Under the pieces are notes generated by a model that ran no database searches, had not been told where the DNA came from, and saw only the letters and a program-made list of their open reading frames with translations. This document shows, piece after piece, positions 12,721-23,002 of a DNA stretch of 64,000 nt. The DNA is taken from NCBI GenBank assembly GCA_964023205.1, contig OZ026847.1, positions 11,426,182 through 11,490,181 on the forward strand. The letters are read 5' to 3'. Position 1 is the stretch's first letter. Each line of letters opens with the position of its first letter. Source of the DNA: Lutraria lutraria. Lineage: Eukaryota; Mollusca; Bivalvia; Venerida; Mactridae. A program made the position numbers and the translations under genes.

Positions 12721-13304
12721 TTACAAGAAAGGAAGACAACACATTCCTCCTGTCTTCCTGCAGCCAAAATCGAATTCAGACTTTCTGCAGTGGGCATTGA
12801 GATAATTGAACATGCTTTGGTTCTTTCGTCTTCGTGGGATTTCGGCAATTTCTGCAGGGTCTAAAGCAGCCGGCGCCTGTCTCTTCTTTCTTGAGAACAT
12901 CATCATACCAAACAGGTTGTTCATTGGATCTGCGGAGTTGCCAAACAAAAAGCCATTGTTGTTTTGAGCGGGATATTGTGATGTTCCCTGTGATGCTCCT
13001 TGTGGAGATCCACGTGCTGGAGCAGCAGCGCCACCTGGAAGAGCAGCTCTCCCAGCTGCGGCCTGTGCTGAGGCTGGCAATCGAGTATGTTGCTGTCCTA
13101 GTGCCTTAGGGTCTGGTCGAGATCCCTTACGAGTACGGGTTGCTCTTCCTCTGTTGGCCGCTCCGGCTCTGGCTCCGGCCCCGGGGCCGGCTGCGGCTCC
13201 GGCTCCGGCCCCGGCGCGTCTATTTGCATTAGCTCGTCGTCGTGGTTGTGGGACATGCGTATTGATACAGAATCCACCTTCTCTTGCACATGATTGTTCA
13301 ATCT
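12721..13304 (-). CDS. Secreted Cys protein with split defensin-like pattern, exon 2
   Basis: Terminal exon of a two-exon gene; exon 1 is at 14775-14685. The acceptor is TTCTTTTCAG just above 13304. The exon enters in phase 1, so its first two bases complete codon 31, and the frame is then open for 194 codons to TAA at 12723-12721. Joined length is 224 residues. Cys36 and Cys43 lie in CAREGGFC; Cys203, 212, 219 and 220 lie in CRKSEFDFGCRKTGGMCC; there is no cysteine between. C-x6-C and C-x8-C-x6-CC with Gly before the fourth cysteine match the beta-defensin spacing, but the usual 3-5 residue gap between Cys2 and Cys3 is 159 residues of basic Gly/Ala/Pro/Arg-rich sequence. That insert contains RRR at 52-54, RKKR at 169-172 and RRRK at 188-191. 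A GC-rich alternative frame (repeating PGPEPEP) needs the wrong splice phase. Secretion is well supported. Defensin relationship and processing are inference; a shell-matrix or other secreted peptide is possible. Confidence 0.62.
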
Positions 13305-13486
13305 CTGAAAAGAAGATAATGTTTTAATTAAGATAACATCTAATAAAAACCGTTTGCTGGAATATTTCTTGCGTAGACTGTCAGTTGTGTATTTATCGAC
13401 AAATACACACAGGTCTATCTCTAACTTTTACAAAATAAGAACTCTGTCCTCAATGCGTTTTAGATTGATTCCGGTCTCTTACCTTA

Positions 13487-13603
13487 CACATTTCTGAGAG
13501 GGCGTTATTAAAAATCGCGAGCTGTCCAAGAAGTAATGTTGACCGAGGCAGCATTATTTTTTCTCGTGCTGACAATTTTTAATAACGCCCTCTCAGAAAT
13601 GTG
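13487..13603. repeat. Perfect 29-bp inverted repeat, about 59-bp spacer
   Basis: The arm at 13487-13515 (CACATTTCTGAGAGGGCG...) is the exact reverse complement of 13575-13603. The spacer contains CGCGAGCTGTCC and GACCGAGGCAGC. It lies within the intron of the secreted-protein gene. It could be a recently inserted MITE with long terminal repeats or a long RNA hairpin. No clear target-site duplication was identified. Confidence 0.85.
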
Positions 13604-13982
13604 ATATTTATATAATGACATCCATGATATTAGTATGAATTTAAATGTTTTTTATTGTATTAACATTTACAGGGACAGTAACATCAGCGTTTAAATGCTT
13701 TTTTCAAAAACCCTTAAAAAACGACACAGAGCTGATATTGAAGGTAAAGTAACTTACATGTATACTGAAAATATCATAACAACTTATCAGGGTTTTACAC
13801 GGAAATGCGACTTATTCAAGCAAAAGATGTTTAACAACTTTTAAGGACAGAATAACAAGTTTTTTAGGAAAGAACCGACTCGGTGTGAACTCCCTGATAT
13901 TATTGATATGTTAAATGGTATAATAAAGAAGTTTAAAGGGATTTGACGATTTGTATTGAACCAAGTATAGTAATAGCCTTGA

Positions 13983-14123
13983 CAATGGAAATTTCTGAAA
14001 ATCGGACAATTTTTTACGTGCCATTTTCTTCAGAATTCACCAAACCAAAATTCCCTGAAAACCGGACTTCTCACTGACTTTTGACTTAGTCCGGTTGGGG
14101 TCCAGTTCTTAGGGGTGTTACTG
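13983..14123 (+). mobile_element. Family C MITE, decayed copy
   Basis: Shares CCCTGAAAACCGGACTT, AGTCCGGTT and a terminal TTACTG with the better copy at 22043-22221. The left end is degraded and its boundary is approximate. It lies in the intron of the secreted-protein gene. Confidence 0.45.
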
Positions 14124-14684
14124 TATGTAAAGTAGAATATTTATTGAAGGTGCTATCTAATACATATTAGCTTTGAATTGGTTGTTACAGTTTTGTTATA
14201 GCTGAAAAATAAACAGCTTTATTTTAAAAGATGTTTAAAATTTAATTTGCTTATCAATAAACTCGTGTTTTGGTGTAATCAAATAAGGATTAGATACAAA
14301 TCAACCCAGGGTAGATAATTATGATGAATATGTATGTATATGTCTGTGATATATCCGAATGATTTATTAATTACTATTTAAATCAATTAGTAGATATTTA
14401 CGAATCGTGAGCATTCCTTACATTACAGTACGATTATAATTATGATTACTGTACTTTTTTATGAATTCATTATTTCTTTTTATAATTATTTTTAATTTCT
14501 TTAGCGTCTCATAACTAAATGAGTTACACAATGTCTAAAAGAATTTAAAAGTAAAAAAGGAAAATATTCATCTTGAATACAGAGATACTCTTATGGTTAT
14601 TAATAAATTCATAGGTAAAATAATAATATTAATACTTGTGAGCATCGTTTTTATCATTATAATTAGAGTTAGCTTCATTAATAC

Positions 14685-14775
14685 CTCTCATTTGTTGAAC
14701 CCAAGCGAGTGATGATTGTATACCGAAAGCACAAAAACACAGGAGCACGACCCATTCCGAAATTTTAAGATCCAT
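14685..14775 (-). CDS. Secreted Cys protein, exon 1 (signal peptide)
   Basis: ATG at 14775-14773 opens 30 codons plus one base, ending at a GTATTA donor just below 14685. The peptide MDLKISEWVVLLCFCAFGIQ is followed by SSLAWVQQMR. It has a short basic/acidic n-region, a hydrophobic core at residues 9-20 and a plausible signal-peptidase site after Ala24. The 91-nt exon plus the 584-nt exon 2 is 675 nt, exactly 225 codons including the stop. The start was chosen because it is the only ATG giving this signal sequence. A TATA-like element lies 66-74 bp upstream. A paralogous exon with the same length and phase is at 18372-18282. No known protein name was recognised. Confidence 0.62.
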
Positions 14776-14840
14776 TTTTGCCCACTCCAAAAAGCGTTGT
14801 CGTCTCAACTTCGGCTAGGCGCACAATGACAATTTGGCTA

Positions 14841-14848
14841 TTATAAAT
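14841..14848 (-). promoter_or_regulatory. TATA-like element for the secreted-protein gene
   Basis: TTTATAA on the minus strand, 66-74 bp upstream of the ATG at 14775. That leaves room for a roughly 35-45 nt 5' UTR. The call rests on position and sequence only. Confidence 0.35.
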
Positions 14849-15121
14849 TAAGTGAATCATGGTGTTCACTTAGTGTGACATAACTTCAAGAAACTACGAA
14901 GGAAGCCTGTCATTTTATAACAGCGTGATTGATGTAATTGTCTGAAATGGCTGGACAGGTACTTGGTGTGATATACGTAGAAGGACTAGCTTTAGAAAAT
15001 ATTTTGTCTTTATTAAAACAACGACGATTTTGCAAAATAAAATTTCCGGTATAGAATTATGACCTAGATTATTTTCAAACCGGAAATAATATATTACATA
15101 CATGTATAATATCTATATATA
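14849..15121. other. Spacer, no feature seen
   Basis: Upstream flank of the first signal-peptide exon, before the MITE at 15122. Nothing supported. Confidence 0.4.
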
Positions 15122-15285
15122 CAATCAAACCTGTAAACAAAGGCCATCCTTGGGAAATACCAAATGTGACCTTTATAGACAGGTGGTCTTTATTCGGTGG
15201 GTCAATTTGTACTTAATCTAAAACAATGTCCTTGATACACAGTGTGATCTTTATTCGGAGGTGGTCGCTAACTCATGTTTGACTG
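15122..15285 (+). mobile_element. Family B MITE (CAGTCAAACCTGTG), decayed
   Basis: Starts CAATCAAACCTGT (first T/G changes from consensus) and ends GTTTGACTG. The interior carries ACCTTTATAGACAGGTGGTCTTTATTCGG, shared in outline with copies at 19333, 30957 and 34384. CAGT...ACTG ends next to TA suggest a pogo-like nonautonomous transposon. Confidence 0.65.
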
Positions 15286-17892
15286 TATATCCATGCGACT
15301 AATATTTTCATACTGCGGAAAACTGTCTATGGCAGCACTGAAGTACAATGTACATAGTATAATGTCTAGTAACAATGAATGTAAGTAATTAGGGTGACTT
15401 TGGATTGATTAATATCTGTTGTCAGTAAATAGTTCGTCACATTTGATTCACATATTGTAAATAGGGTCCTCAGTCAACGAGTGGTGATGGTCTCCGACTA
15501 TTAAACATTATCCCCTTACCGTTGTGTGGTCAAATCTCAGATAGAATCAAACAAAGTTCACACGTTCGGAAGCTGTCTTGTTATCTTAAGGAATTACAAA
15601 CAGTATCGTCAACTTTAGTAATAATACCAAATCAGTCGATTATGTCAATTTAATTTCGCGCTTAACGTGTGTGTGGATTGGAAAAGGACCGCCAGCTCTG
15701 TGTAGAGATTGACCGAGTATAACAAATCGTCTGTACAAAAATCTCGATAGATGCGAACAATTGTCCGCATATATTAACGTATGCCGTATGATAAACAATT
15801 TCTTTATTATGATAAATCTCAACACGTGTTGAAAGACACGGTCCTCAAAACAAACATGAAATTTACGTGTCCCGAAAGTCTTGTGTTGTTTATTGCTAGA
15901 TAGTCGAGTTACGTATGAAAGACATAAACTTTTGACGGAATGAGAGTGCGTAAAACAGATGTATGTTTTGAAACGTGTTGCCAAGGTTTTTGAATTAATC
16001 ATACGCGACCGTTTCTGGTATGTTTAACTGTTGTTTATATCGTCACATATCAAGTAGTGAAAGATAATGTTTCGTTTATTTCCCGTTCCCCACCCACTTG
16101 TATGTTCACAGCTCGGACACTTTTTTCTTGAAGTATTTTCAATAAGTTTTAGATCAAGCAATTTATTTCAACTATACGCGGGTGTAAGATGAAGGCGTCG
16201 ATCTCAAACTTCTATATTTCATAAATGTAACATTTCATTTCAAATTGAAGTCGGTCATAGATAAAAGAAAATGTCGTTATAGCGAGGTTTGATCGCATTT
16301 TGGGAGGCCCTGCATAATTTATTATACTATTAACTTAAGGCAGTTTATTTCTAATTTCAGAAAGTCTTACACGAAGCGTTTATTTCAAATCAAGTTATTT
16401 TATAGACTCTAGATTATACTACATCTTCTAATTAATGTAAGTACATTTTGAATAAATCAGCTTAGATTACATTTGAAGATGTATTTTAATTTAAAGTAAG
16501 TTCTATAAATAAGTTCTATATTATATTTTTTTCATATTCCTCTTCTGTAATTCCACACAGATGTTTATGGGTCAATAATTACAGTGACGATATTAGAACT
16601 TGCAAAGAGCTTTATACACAACTTATCAAATGAATTATATATTTAGGAATATCAACATATTTTTCTAATCTGCAAAGATGCGACTCTCTAATCAGTGTTA
16701 AACAGTCGCCTTATACGGCGACAAATGGGTACCAATTCAGACTTTTCTGAACGAGAAGCTGGCTTTTCCTTAATGAGTCGACCACGTTTGCAGCAGTTTT
16801 TTATTTGAATGTCGACAAATAGTCAATATAGTACACATAACGTGCTTATTGATGTGTATAAATTATAATGTCGTAATTATGGTTATGATACTATATCTAG
16901 TTCTGACTCTTTGAACATACACGTTATTTTAAAAAATCGTCTTAGTCCAACTCGTGTCGACATAATATTATGTTATTGATATGCATTCCGCTATCACACT
17001 CCAGTGTGTGTGTATGTCGGAGTGCATGTTCGGGTGTTCTTCGTAAATTAAGAAAGCTAAAAGGAAGGGAGGCGACTGTGTTTTTCTTATTATGAAGAAC
17101 ATCCAAATATACATTCTATCCATCTTAGTGCTCCGCCTCCGAGCATGCACAGTGTGTACTAAGTCTTGTTTCGAAACTAAGAATTATACGTGAAAACGCC
17201 GGTTTTATAATAATTCTTCTGTTATGATACGAATGCCATAATTTTGACAATCCTTGTTACTGAAAATTGGAAAAGGCATTAACTGTTAAGCCCTATCCTT
17301 AGCCCCTCGGTTCCTCGTGACGGAACTGGTTCAATTGTGTAATTTTAATTGTTTAGCATATCAAGTGAATCTGAAAAAAAATCATTACCAAACTTAACAT
17401 ACACCAAAATGCTTTAACAAAAAATTGAGACGGACATGGTAATATAATGTATTCCATATGACAACATTTAATTTGTATTCTCTTAAGACTCGAACAAGCG
17501 GGGATTTAAAAAGTGATGCTTGTAAAACTCACGCTCATTTCACTTAAAACATTTATTTCTTTAAAAATTACAGTATGTACCTCAAAGTGCCAGGAATATA
17601 TTTACATGATTTCTTTCTTCAAAAATTACGTATATAAATGTTTGCTAGAGTTCACTCACACTGTATGAAAATGGTCTGTATGATAGGTCTAGTATAAATC
17701 CCCACATAACAATGCGGCACTCAATTTATAACAATTGTAAAAACTTATAAATATCGACGAAGCACAATTATTCTAGGGCCGTGGGAACCGTGGGGCAGGA
17801 GGGCTTTATCACTCAAATCATTACGACTGTAATGGTAACCAAAAGGGGCTCTTCCCTTCCACGTTATCAGGCGTTGTCCATTATTAGTCCCG

Positions 17893-17909
17893 CCCCCCCC
17901 CCCCCCCCC
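17893..17909 (+). repeat. Homopolymer run of 17 C
   Basis: Seventeen C in a row in a locally GC-rich block (17774-17960). The block shares the phrase TACGGGCCT with another GC-rich patch near 27245-27355, so both may belong to one dispersed repeat. Confidence 0.85.
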
Positions 17910-18097
17910 AGTCCGAACTTACTTCCTACGGGCCTGACTTCAAGTTGGATACCTCCGCGTATTGTCGTCGTAGCAGATTGTTGAACGTATTTAGGTGATT
18001 GAAACATAACTAAATATCTTACATTAAACATCAAGACGAACTAATACGATGCTTGCACATTTATAGAAACGACCCGAATTGAAATTTTGCGAAATAT

Positions 18098-18180
18098 ATT
18101 TTATATATTTATTTTATTATACATTTGTATTTATATATTTATTTTATTTATATATTTATTTTATTATATTTATATATTTC
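18098..18180. repeat. AT-only tandem repeat
   Basis: Repeats of TTTATATATTTATTTTATTA with small changes; simple AT-rich minisatellite. Confidence 0.8.
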
Positions 18181-18281
18181 CCTTGTTAGAGACTGAAAAA
18201 GTTGTATTTATGTCAGAAGTCACACGGATTTTAAGAATTTTATTGTAATTGCGCTGTTTCTTCCGATTAAAAAAAGCTTAC

Positions 18282-18372
18282 CTCTCATAGCTGATAAAAA
18301 CGCTGAAGTGTATTGAATTCCCAAAGCACAAAAGCACAGAATTATCGCACATTCTTTAATTTTAAGTCCCAT
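18282..18372 (-). CDS. Paralogous signal-peptide exon (alternative or orphan exon 1)
   Basis: ATG at 18372-18370 opens 30 codons plus one base to a good GTAAGC donor, the same 91-nt length and phase 1 exit as the exon at 14775-14685. The peptide MGLKIKECAIILCFCALGIQ followed by YTSAFLSAMR matches the other exon at 16 of 30 residues, including LCFCA, GIQ and the terminal MR. It could be an alternative first exon of the gene ending at 12721, since the phases allow direct splicing to 13304. Alternatively it is the surviving exon of a duplicated gene whose body is lost or unrecognised. A TATATAA element lies 74-81 bp upstream. The similarity makes chance very unlikely. Confidence 0.6.
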
Positions 18373-18445
18373 AGCTGTGAGTTATCGTGAAAAGTCCAGA
18401 GGTACGATCAGCCGAAAACTGACCAATTGCACGGACACGACAACA

Positions 18446-18452
18446 TTATATA
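18446..18452 (-). promoter_or_regulatory. TATA-like element for the second signal-peptide exon
   Basis: TATATAA on the minus strand, at about the same distance from its ATG (74-81 bp) as the TATA-like element of the first signal-peptide exon. This suggests the duplication carried promoter and exon together. Confidence 0.4.
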
Positions 18453-19332
18453 TGTCAAAACCCCGCCAAGGCCACCCTTTATTATTATTTGTTACCCACG
18501 ATAACCGTTTCATGTATGGTACGTTCATTCCGATTCGTTAGCCCTATGCTTGTCATAAACCAGTCATAACCAAGTATCAACATTTTTATTACAAAACTGT
18601 CACTTGGCCCTTTGCACTTTGCTGGTATTAAATGTCATGCTCAAAATTCTCTTTAAGTCTCGTCTTATTTAGCCAGTGGGATATATTACACCAGAGACGA
18701 ATTATACAATTACATGTATTTCTGAGTGCATCACATGGCAGATAAAGCATTTATAGAAGACCCGAATTCAGAAAGGGCGTTATATATTCATGTATATACA
18801 AAAACTTGCACCATGGTTTCATACCTTTGGGTAACTTTGAAGCTGGGCGCAAAAAAGATCATTGATTTCTGAAGTTAAGACCGGTCTAAAAACCGGATTT
18901 TGTTACACCCGGTCACAGTTGCAAATGGAGGATGATTTACCTGCCATACCTCTCTGTCTAATACACGAACACTTCTTAGATATTATATTCACGCTTCGTA
19001 TCGTGGTAACTGTTTCAAATGGCAATCTTGCATTCCAGGTACAAAAAAAACCAAGTTGTCAGTTCACCAAACTATCTCGAATGTGTCGCATTATAATACA
19101 ATCCACATAATAAATCAACCCGAGGTCTGCATATAAAATATGTGTCTCCGTGCTGTAGATATATGAGTTCACCTTGCAGTTTGTAAATAACAACTGTCGG
19201 ACAAAAACACCCATCTGTCAGCAGTGTATGCCTGTCAAATCTTTGCTAATTGTCCTCATAAATATATATGCATAACTATGCATTCAGAACACCTATAGGT
19301 CGATTCCGTACCTCAATCTTAACTCGAATGCA
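18453..19332. other. Intergenic, no gene recognised
   Basis: The open frame 18862-19110 (plus) has no signal or domain. Nothing supported. Confidence 0.4.
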
Positions 19333-19508
19333 CAGTCAAACCTGTGAACAAATACCATTCGTGGGAAGGACAAACTATGGCCTATATTGACAGGTGGCCT
19401 TTACTCTTAGGTAACTTTGTTCTAAGTGATAGATGATGTTTAGAAGGATGGCTATCATTCACAGGGTAGACTTATTTTGGAGGTGACCGCTAACACAGGT
19501 TCGGATGT
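19333..19508 (+). mobile_element. Family B MITE, about 176 bp
   Basis: Starts CAGTCAAACCTGTGAACAAA and contains TATTGACAGGTGGCCTTTAC. The 3' end AACACAGGTTCGGATGT is a degraded version of the terminal inverted repeat ACAGGTTTGACTG. Confidence 0.7.
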
Positions 19509-19874
19509 ACTTGGTAGCACGATATGAGCTATTGGCTTTCATTAGTGTTGCGGCTATTAATTCACTACAATGAAGTATTAACTGGTTTTCGTTGATTCTG
19601 TGTGTACGTAATGTACAGCAACATTGAGAGGGAACCGGTATAATGAAGTATTACCGCTTATTTAACAGTAAAGTTCTAAAAGAATTGTTACTGAAGTGGA
19701 GTGATTTGATTGCTTTCTAAGTTTAAGAAAAATAAACTAAAAAATCGTAACTTTCTTGAAGCCTCCATATAATTCAGTTTTACAGTAACATTGTCGGCTT
19801 ACTGATAGTCCAATCTTACAGTATTGGGGGCAGGTATAAAACATGGCGCCCCTCTAGATTTTAGTACAAATTTG

Positions 19875-20410
19875 AAGGAAAACATAACCCCCCCTATCAA
19901 CTTTTTTGTTTCTTGTTGGATATTAATAATCATATTATATTAAAGCTAACGTTCTGTAGTTTTAGAATATGTAATTAGATATAGAAATCCGTATTGTTTT
20001 TATGCAATTATGTCTGGTTAAAGATAAGTAAAAAATCTCTTTTTTATCACAGAATTTTGTGCTCGCAAAACATGCCCCCCCAACTTTTTACTTGTTAATA
20101 TATTTTTTAAGATTAATACTGTTGGTAACCTTAAGCTCTCTAGTTTTTATAACTGTAAACAAAATTAAAATTGGGTTGGTAAAAAGTGTTTTATTACTAG
20201 TTTGAGTCGACTCATATATTTATTTTTTTGTTCGCCCATAAAATTTTGTTCGGAAAACATGCCCCCCCCCATGTTATCTTTTTTATTTGTTGATATATAT
20301 TTTTTTGATCTACATGGTTAAAAAGGTATTGTAATCTAGTTTTTATAAATTTGCTTTCTATCTTTTCATTGTCTTTTGTGGGTGATGCAAACTTGAAGTA
20401 GTTCTTCATG
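19875..20410. repeat. Decayed tandem repeat, about 187-bp period, 3 units
   Basis: The block GGAAAACATGCCCCCCC recurs near 19878, 20067 and 20252. Each is followed by a similar AT-rich stretch with CTAGTTTTTATAA and a GTTGATATATT-like phrase. Short C-runs mark each unit. Confidence 0.6.
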
Positions 20411-22042
20411 TTCAGTCTTTTAATTTAGGTCGAGTGCAAAGACCGAGTCCGTCTTAATCACTGCTGGTCTGGTTAAAATTGACCTGTCATCAGACACGTT
20501 TAAATCTTAAGCTTAACGGAGTATCCAAAACTATTGTTTTACTATTTAATTAAAAATAAAAAGTTTCCATTAGTTAGTATTGTATAACCCCATCATACAA
20601 AACATACGTGTGTAAAAAAAATATTCTTTGTTGAATGTTGAAGTTTTAATGAAATTCTGATCAAGCAAAGACAGGTTACTTGTAGTATTCCTTCCAATAA
20701 AGGCTGATTTGGTCTGGTAAAATTCATGTGTTAAATTTACAAGACCCAGTGTTTAGTGCTTGAAAATTTAAAGGTTATTCTTGAAGACTGCATGCATGTT
20801 CGATACAAATTCTTTTTCTGCAATGTAGAAATTTATTAAACCATATTCTAGCTATCACAGCAACATTGTACTTGCAATAAAAAAGGTTTGTGTGCATAGA
20901 CCAATTTGAAAAAACTAGTAATCAGTTTAATTATGTATCAGCACATGTTAAAGTTTATGAAATTATAAACTGTCCTTGGTTACTGGTCCCCCTTCAAATC
21001 TGTAATCAGCATAATACATAATACAGATTTGAAGTATTATCTGCTAGAAGCAGGGGTCTCATTGGGAACCACCCAACTCATTGTTGCCAGCTTTGGACTA
21101 AAGCACTACAACTTCATATCATATGTCACAGGGTGGAAAAATGTGCATCAAGCCCAAAACTCACACCTTGGAATGCTCACCAACAGACTTTGTCACCCAT
21201 ATAAACTATATAAAAAATCCCTGCCTTCCTGAGGTTTATATATAAACAATTGCAGTTGACTTTGGGTTTTACATATGATATCATGGTTGATTGATGTAGG
21301 GTATGATATAACCATGAGCTTGTGAACTGTATACATGAATTTATTCATTTGTCAAATACTCATGATTGTCATTATAATGTGTATTACTCGATGACATATC
21401 ATGTAAATATTTTATACTCTCCTTGATGGAGGATTGAATAACATGTACCGACAATATCCTTTATGAAAAAAAGCAACTTCATACAAAAAACATAAACCAA
21501 TGTGCTTCTTGTAATTCGTCTACCTACATGTATAAGTCAACGTTTTGTTATAGTTTTTCTTGTTATGTACATGTTTACGATTATGACTGCTTCTAAGGTT
21601 TAATACGCGTACAGCGAACGTACAGACGGACGATAGTACGAACGAACGCACGAGTAAATAAATCTTATAATACTCTTATATGTGAGCTAACATATTTTGA
21701 CAGGTGACCAAAGTTTGTACCCATATTTTATCTGGTAATTAACGAACTAATTACGATTATGGTGCATCATTAGTTACGACAGTGGACCAAAGGACTGTCA
21801 GGTAGAGGGAGTGTTGACATGTTAACAACGAGCGGGGTAATAAACAATTGTATGAAGTTGCATTCGAAGACCTTTACATTGTATACATGTACGTCTTGTT
21901 AATGACATTTGAACAGTTTGTTGTTTAAGGTTCATTTCGTGTAAATCATCCGTTCCTCTTCCTCGTGCACTTTCGTTAATAAATGGCGAATATTATATGA
22001 GGCTTTCTGACTTGTCGTATTTTATCCTTGCAGTCCCATATA
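20411..22042. other. Intergenic, no gene recognised
   Basis: A slightly GC-richer patch at 21029-21232 holds a 67-codon plus-strand frame without recognisable domain or splice sites. A fragment TTAGTTACGACAGTG near 21770 resembles part of the 74-bp hairpin repeat at 34081 and 62551. Confidence 0.35.
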
Positions 22043-22221
22043 CAGTAAAACTCCTCAAAACCGGACCGCTTCCGGACTGGGCCGGAAGTCCGGTTTCCTG
22101 AGAATTCCGGTTTTCACAGAACTTTTGATAAATGAAAATCTGAAAATGTGGGACTTGGAAAACTGACCGATATTCGGGGAATTCCGGTTTCCAGGGAGTC
22201 CTGTCTTCAGGGATTTTACTG
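22043..22221 (+). mobile_element. Family C MITE, 179 bp
   Basis: CAGTAAAACTCCTCAAAACC at the left end pairs with a GGGATTTTACTG right end, with TA on both sides. The interior has repeated CCGGA/TCCGG and GAATTCCGG phrases. CAGT ends at TA are typical of pogo/Tigger relatives. A related decayed copy is at 13983-14123. Confidence 0.75.
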
Positions 22222-22394
22222 TATATACAATGGCTGACTGAATAACTGTACATGCATCTTATAGATCCCGATAACAAACGTCCTGAATGCTACTTTTGAA
22301 TTGCATATACAATGTCCAACATAGGCGTTCAGTTATAGAGTTTGTTTCATCCGATTAGTCATTTAATGTTAAATATAATAAAATTTCACATATA

Positions 22395-22715
22395 CAGTCG
22401 AGCCTCCAAAATCCGAACCTTTCTTATCCGTAATCCTCTCCAAAACAAACTCGCCAGATGGTTCCGTTTTTTGTATTCCATTTATCGAAGGCACTACTAT
22501 GAAGAAACGCTCGTGCCAAACCAAACAACCTGGGACTACTTTTTCAATTTACACCAATTGAGCAGAATTCTAGTTTATCATATATTCGGTGCTAAACAAC
22601 TTTGTGATCCGGAACCTCTCTAATCTGAAAACCTCTCTAGTCTGAAAACCTCTCTAGTCTGAAAACCTCTCTGGTCTGAACATTTTTGCCAGTTCGGATT
22701 AGGAAAGTTCTACTG
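22395..22715 (+). mobile_element. Family D MITE (CAGTCGAGCCTCC), 321 bp
   Basis: The left end CAGTCGAGCCTCCAAAATCC and the right end TTCGGATTAGGAAAGTTCTACTG lie in a TATA/TATA context. The left end resembles the ends of Tigger/pogo transposons. Near the right end an 18-bp unit (AACCTCTCTAGTCTGAAA) is repeated four times at 22612-22680. No transposase reading frame is present; the 93-codon frame inside is unrelated. Confidence 0.7.
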
Positions 22716-23002
22716 TATATAAACCATTGGGTGACTGATCAGATCAAACAATTTAAATTTGTTCCTGAGCGTCAATGATTTCCAAGTACAAGTACATGTA
22801 CATGCAATTATCAAACGGAACCAGATGTAGTCATAAACTGGATCCCGTTCCATGTTGTAATGCACAATAGGTCTCTGTATAAACTGGTTCCCGTTGAACT
22901 CTGCCTGTACAGCGATCTTTGGTGGTTTGCAACATGGAAGGGAAACAGTGTAGCATCTGTACTGCAAAGAGATTGCCTCGGACATAATAGGCAGGCTGTC
23001 AT
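22710..23002 (-). other. Unplaced open frame, possible exon relic
   Basis: The minus strand has a 91-codon frame starting MSEAISLQYRCYTVSLPCC and continuing through AEFNGNQF and NMERDPVYDYIWF. It reads more like protein than most frames here but matches no family I know and has no clear splice sites. The phrase TGCAACATGGAAGGGAAACA (22928-22947) recurs, reverse-complemented, at 37448-37470, so part of it belongs to a dispersed repeat. Confidence 0.2.

Larger units (their letters stand above)
15286..18281. other. Intergenic / intronic span, no body exon found
   Basis: I searched the minus strand here for a second cysteine exon to partner the signal-peptide exon at 18372 and found none with the GGFC or CC-LPFL signatures. 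A degraded tRNA-like head may lie near 15478-15545. The frame at 15640-16002 has no supporting feature. Confidence 0.4.

Noticed and set aside
12834..13109. Plus-strand 91-codon frame
   Set aside because: Antisense shadow of the secreted-protein exon; no start context or splice sites.
13098..13301. Minus-strand frame rich in PGPEPEPEP
   Set aside because: It overlaps the real exon in another frame, needs phase 0 at the acceptor while exon 1 leaves in phase 1, and stops before the cysteine-rich end. The pattern is a by-product of the GC-rich repeat.
16690..16835. Minus-strand frame with CCKRGR and CRRIRR, considered as the missing body exon for 18372
   Set aside because: No acceptor AG precedes it in a usable phase and the cysteine spacing does not match the partner gene.
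22342..22623. 93-codon plus-strand frame
   Set aside because: Lies inside the Family D MITE and includes its terminal repeat.
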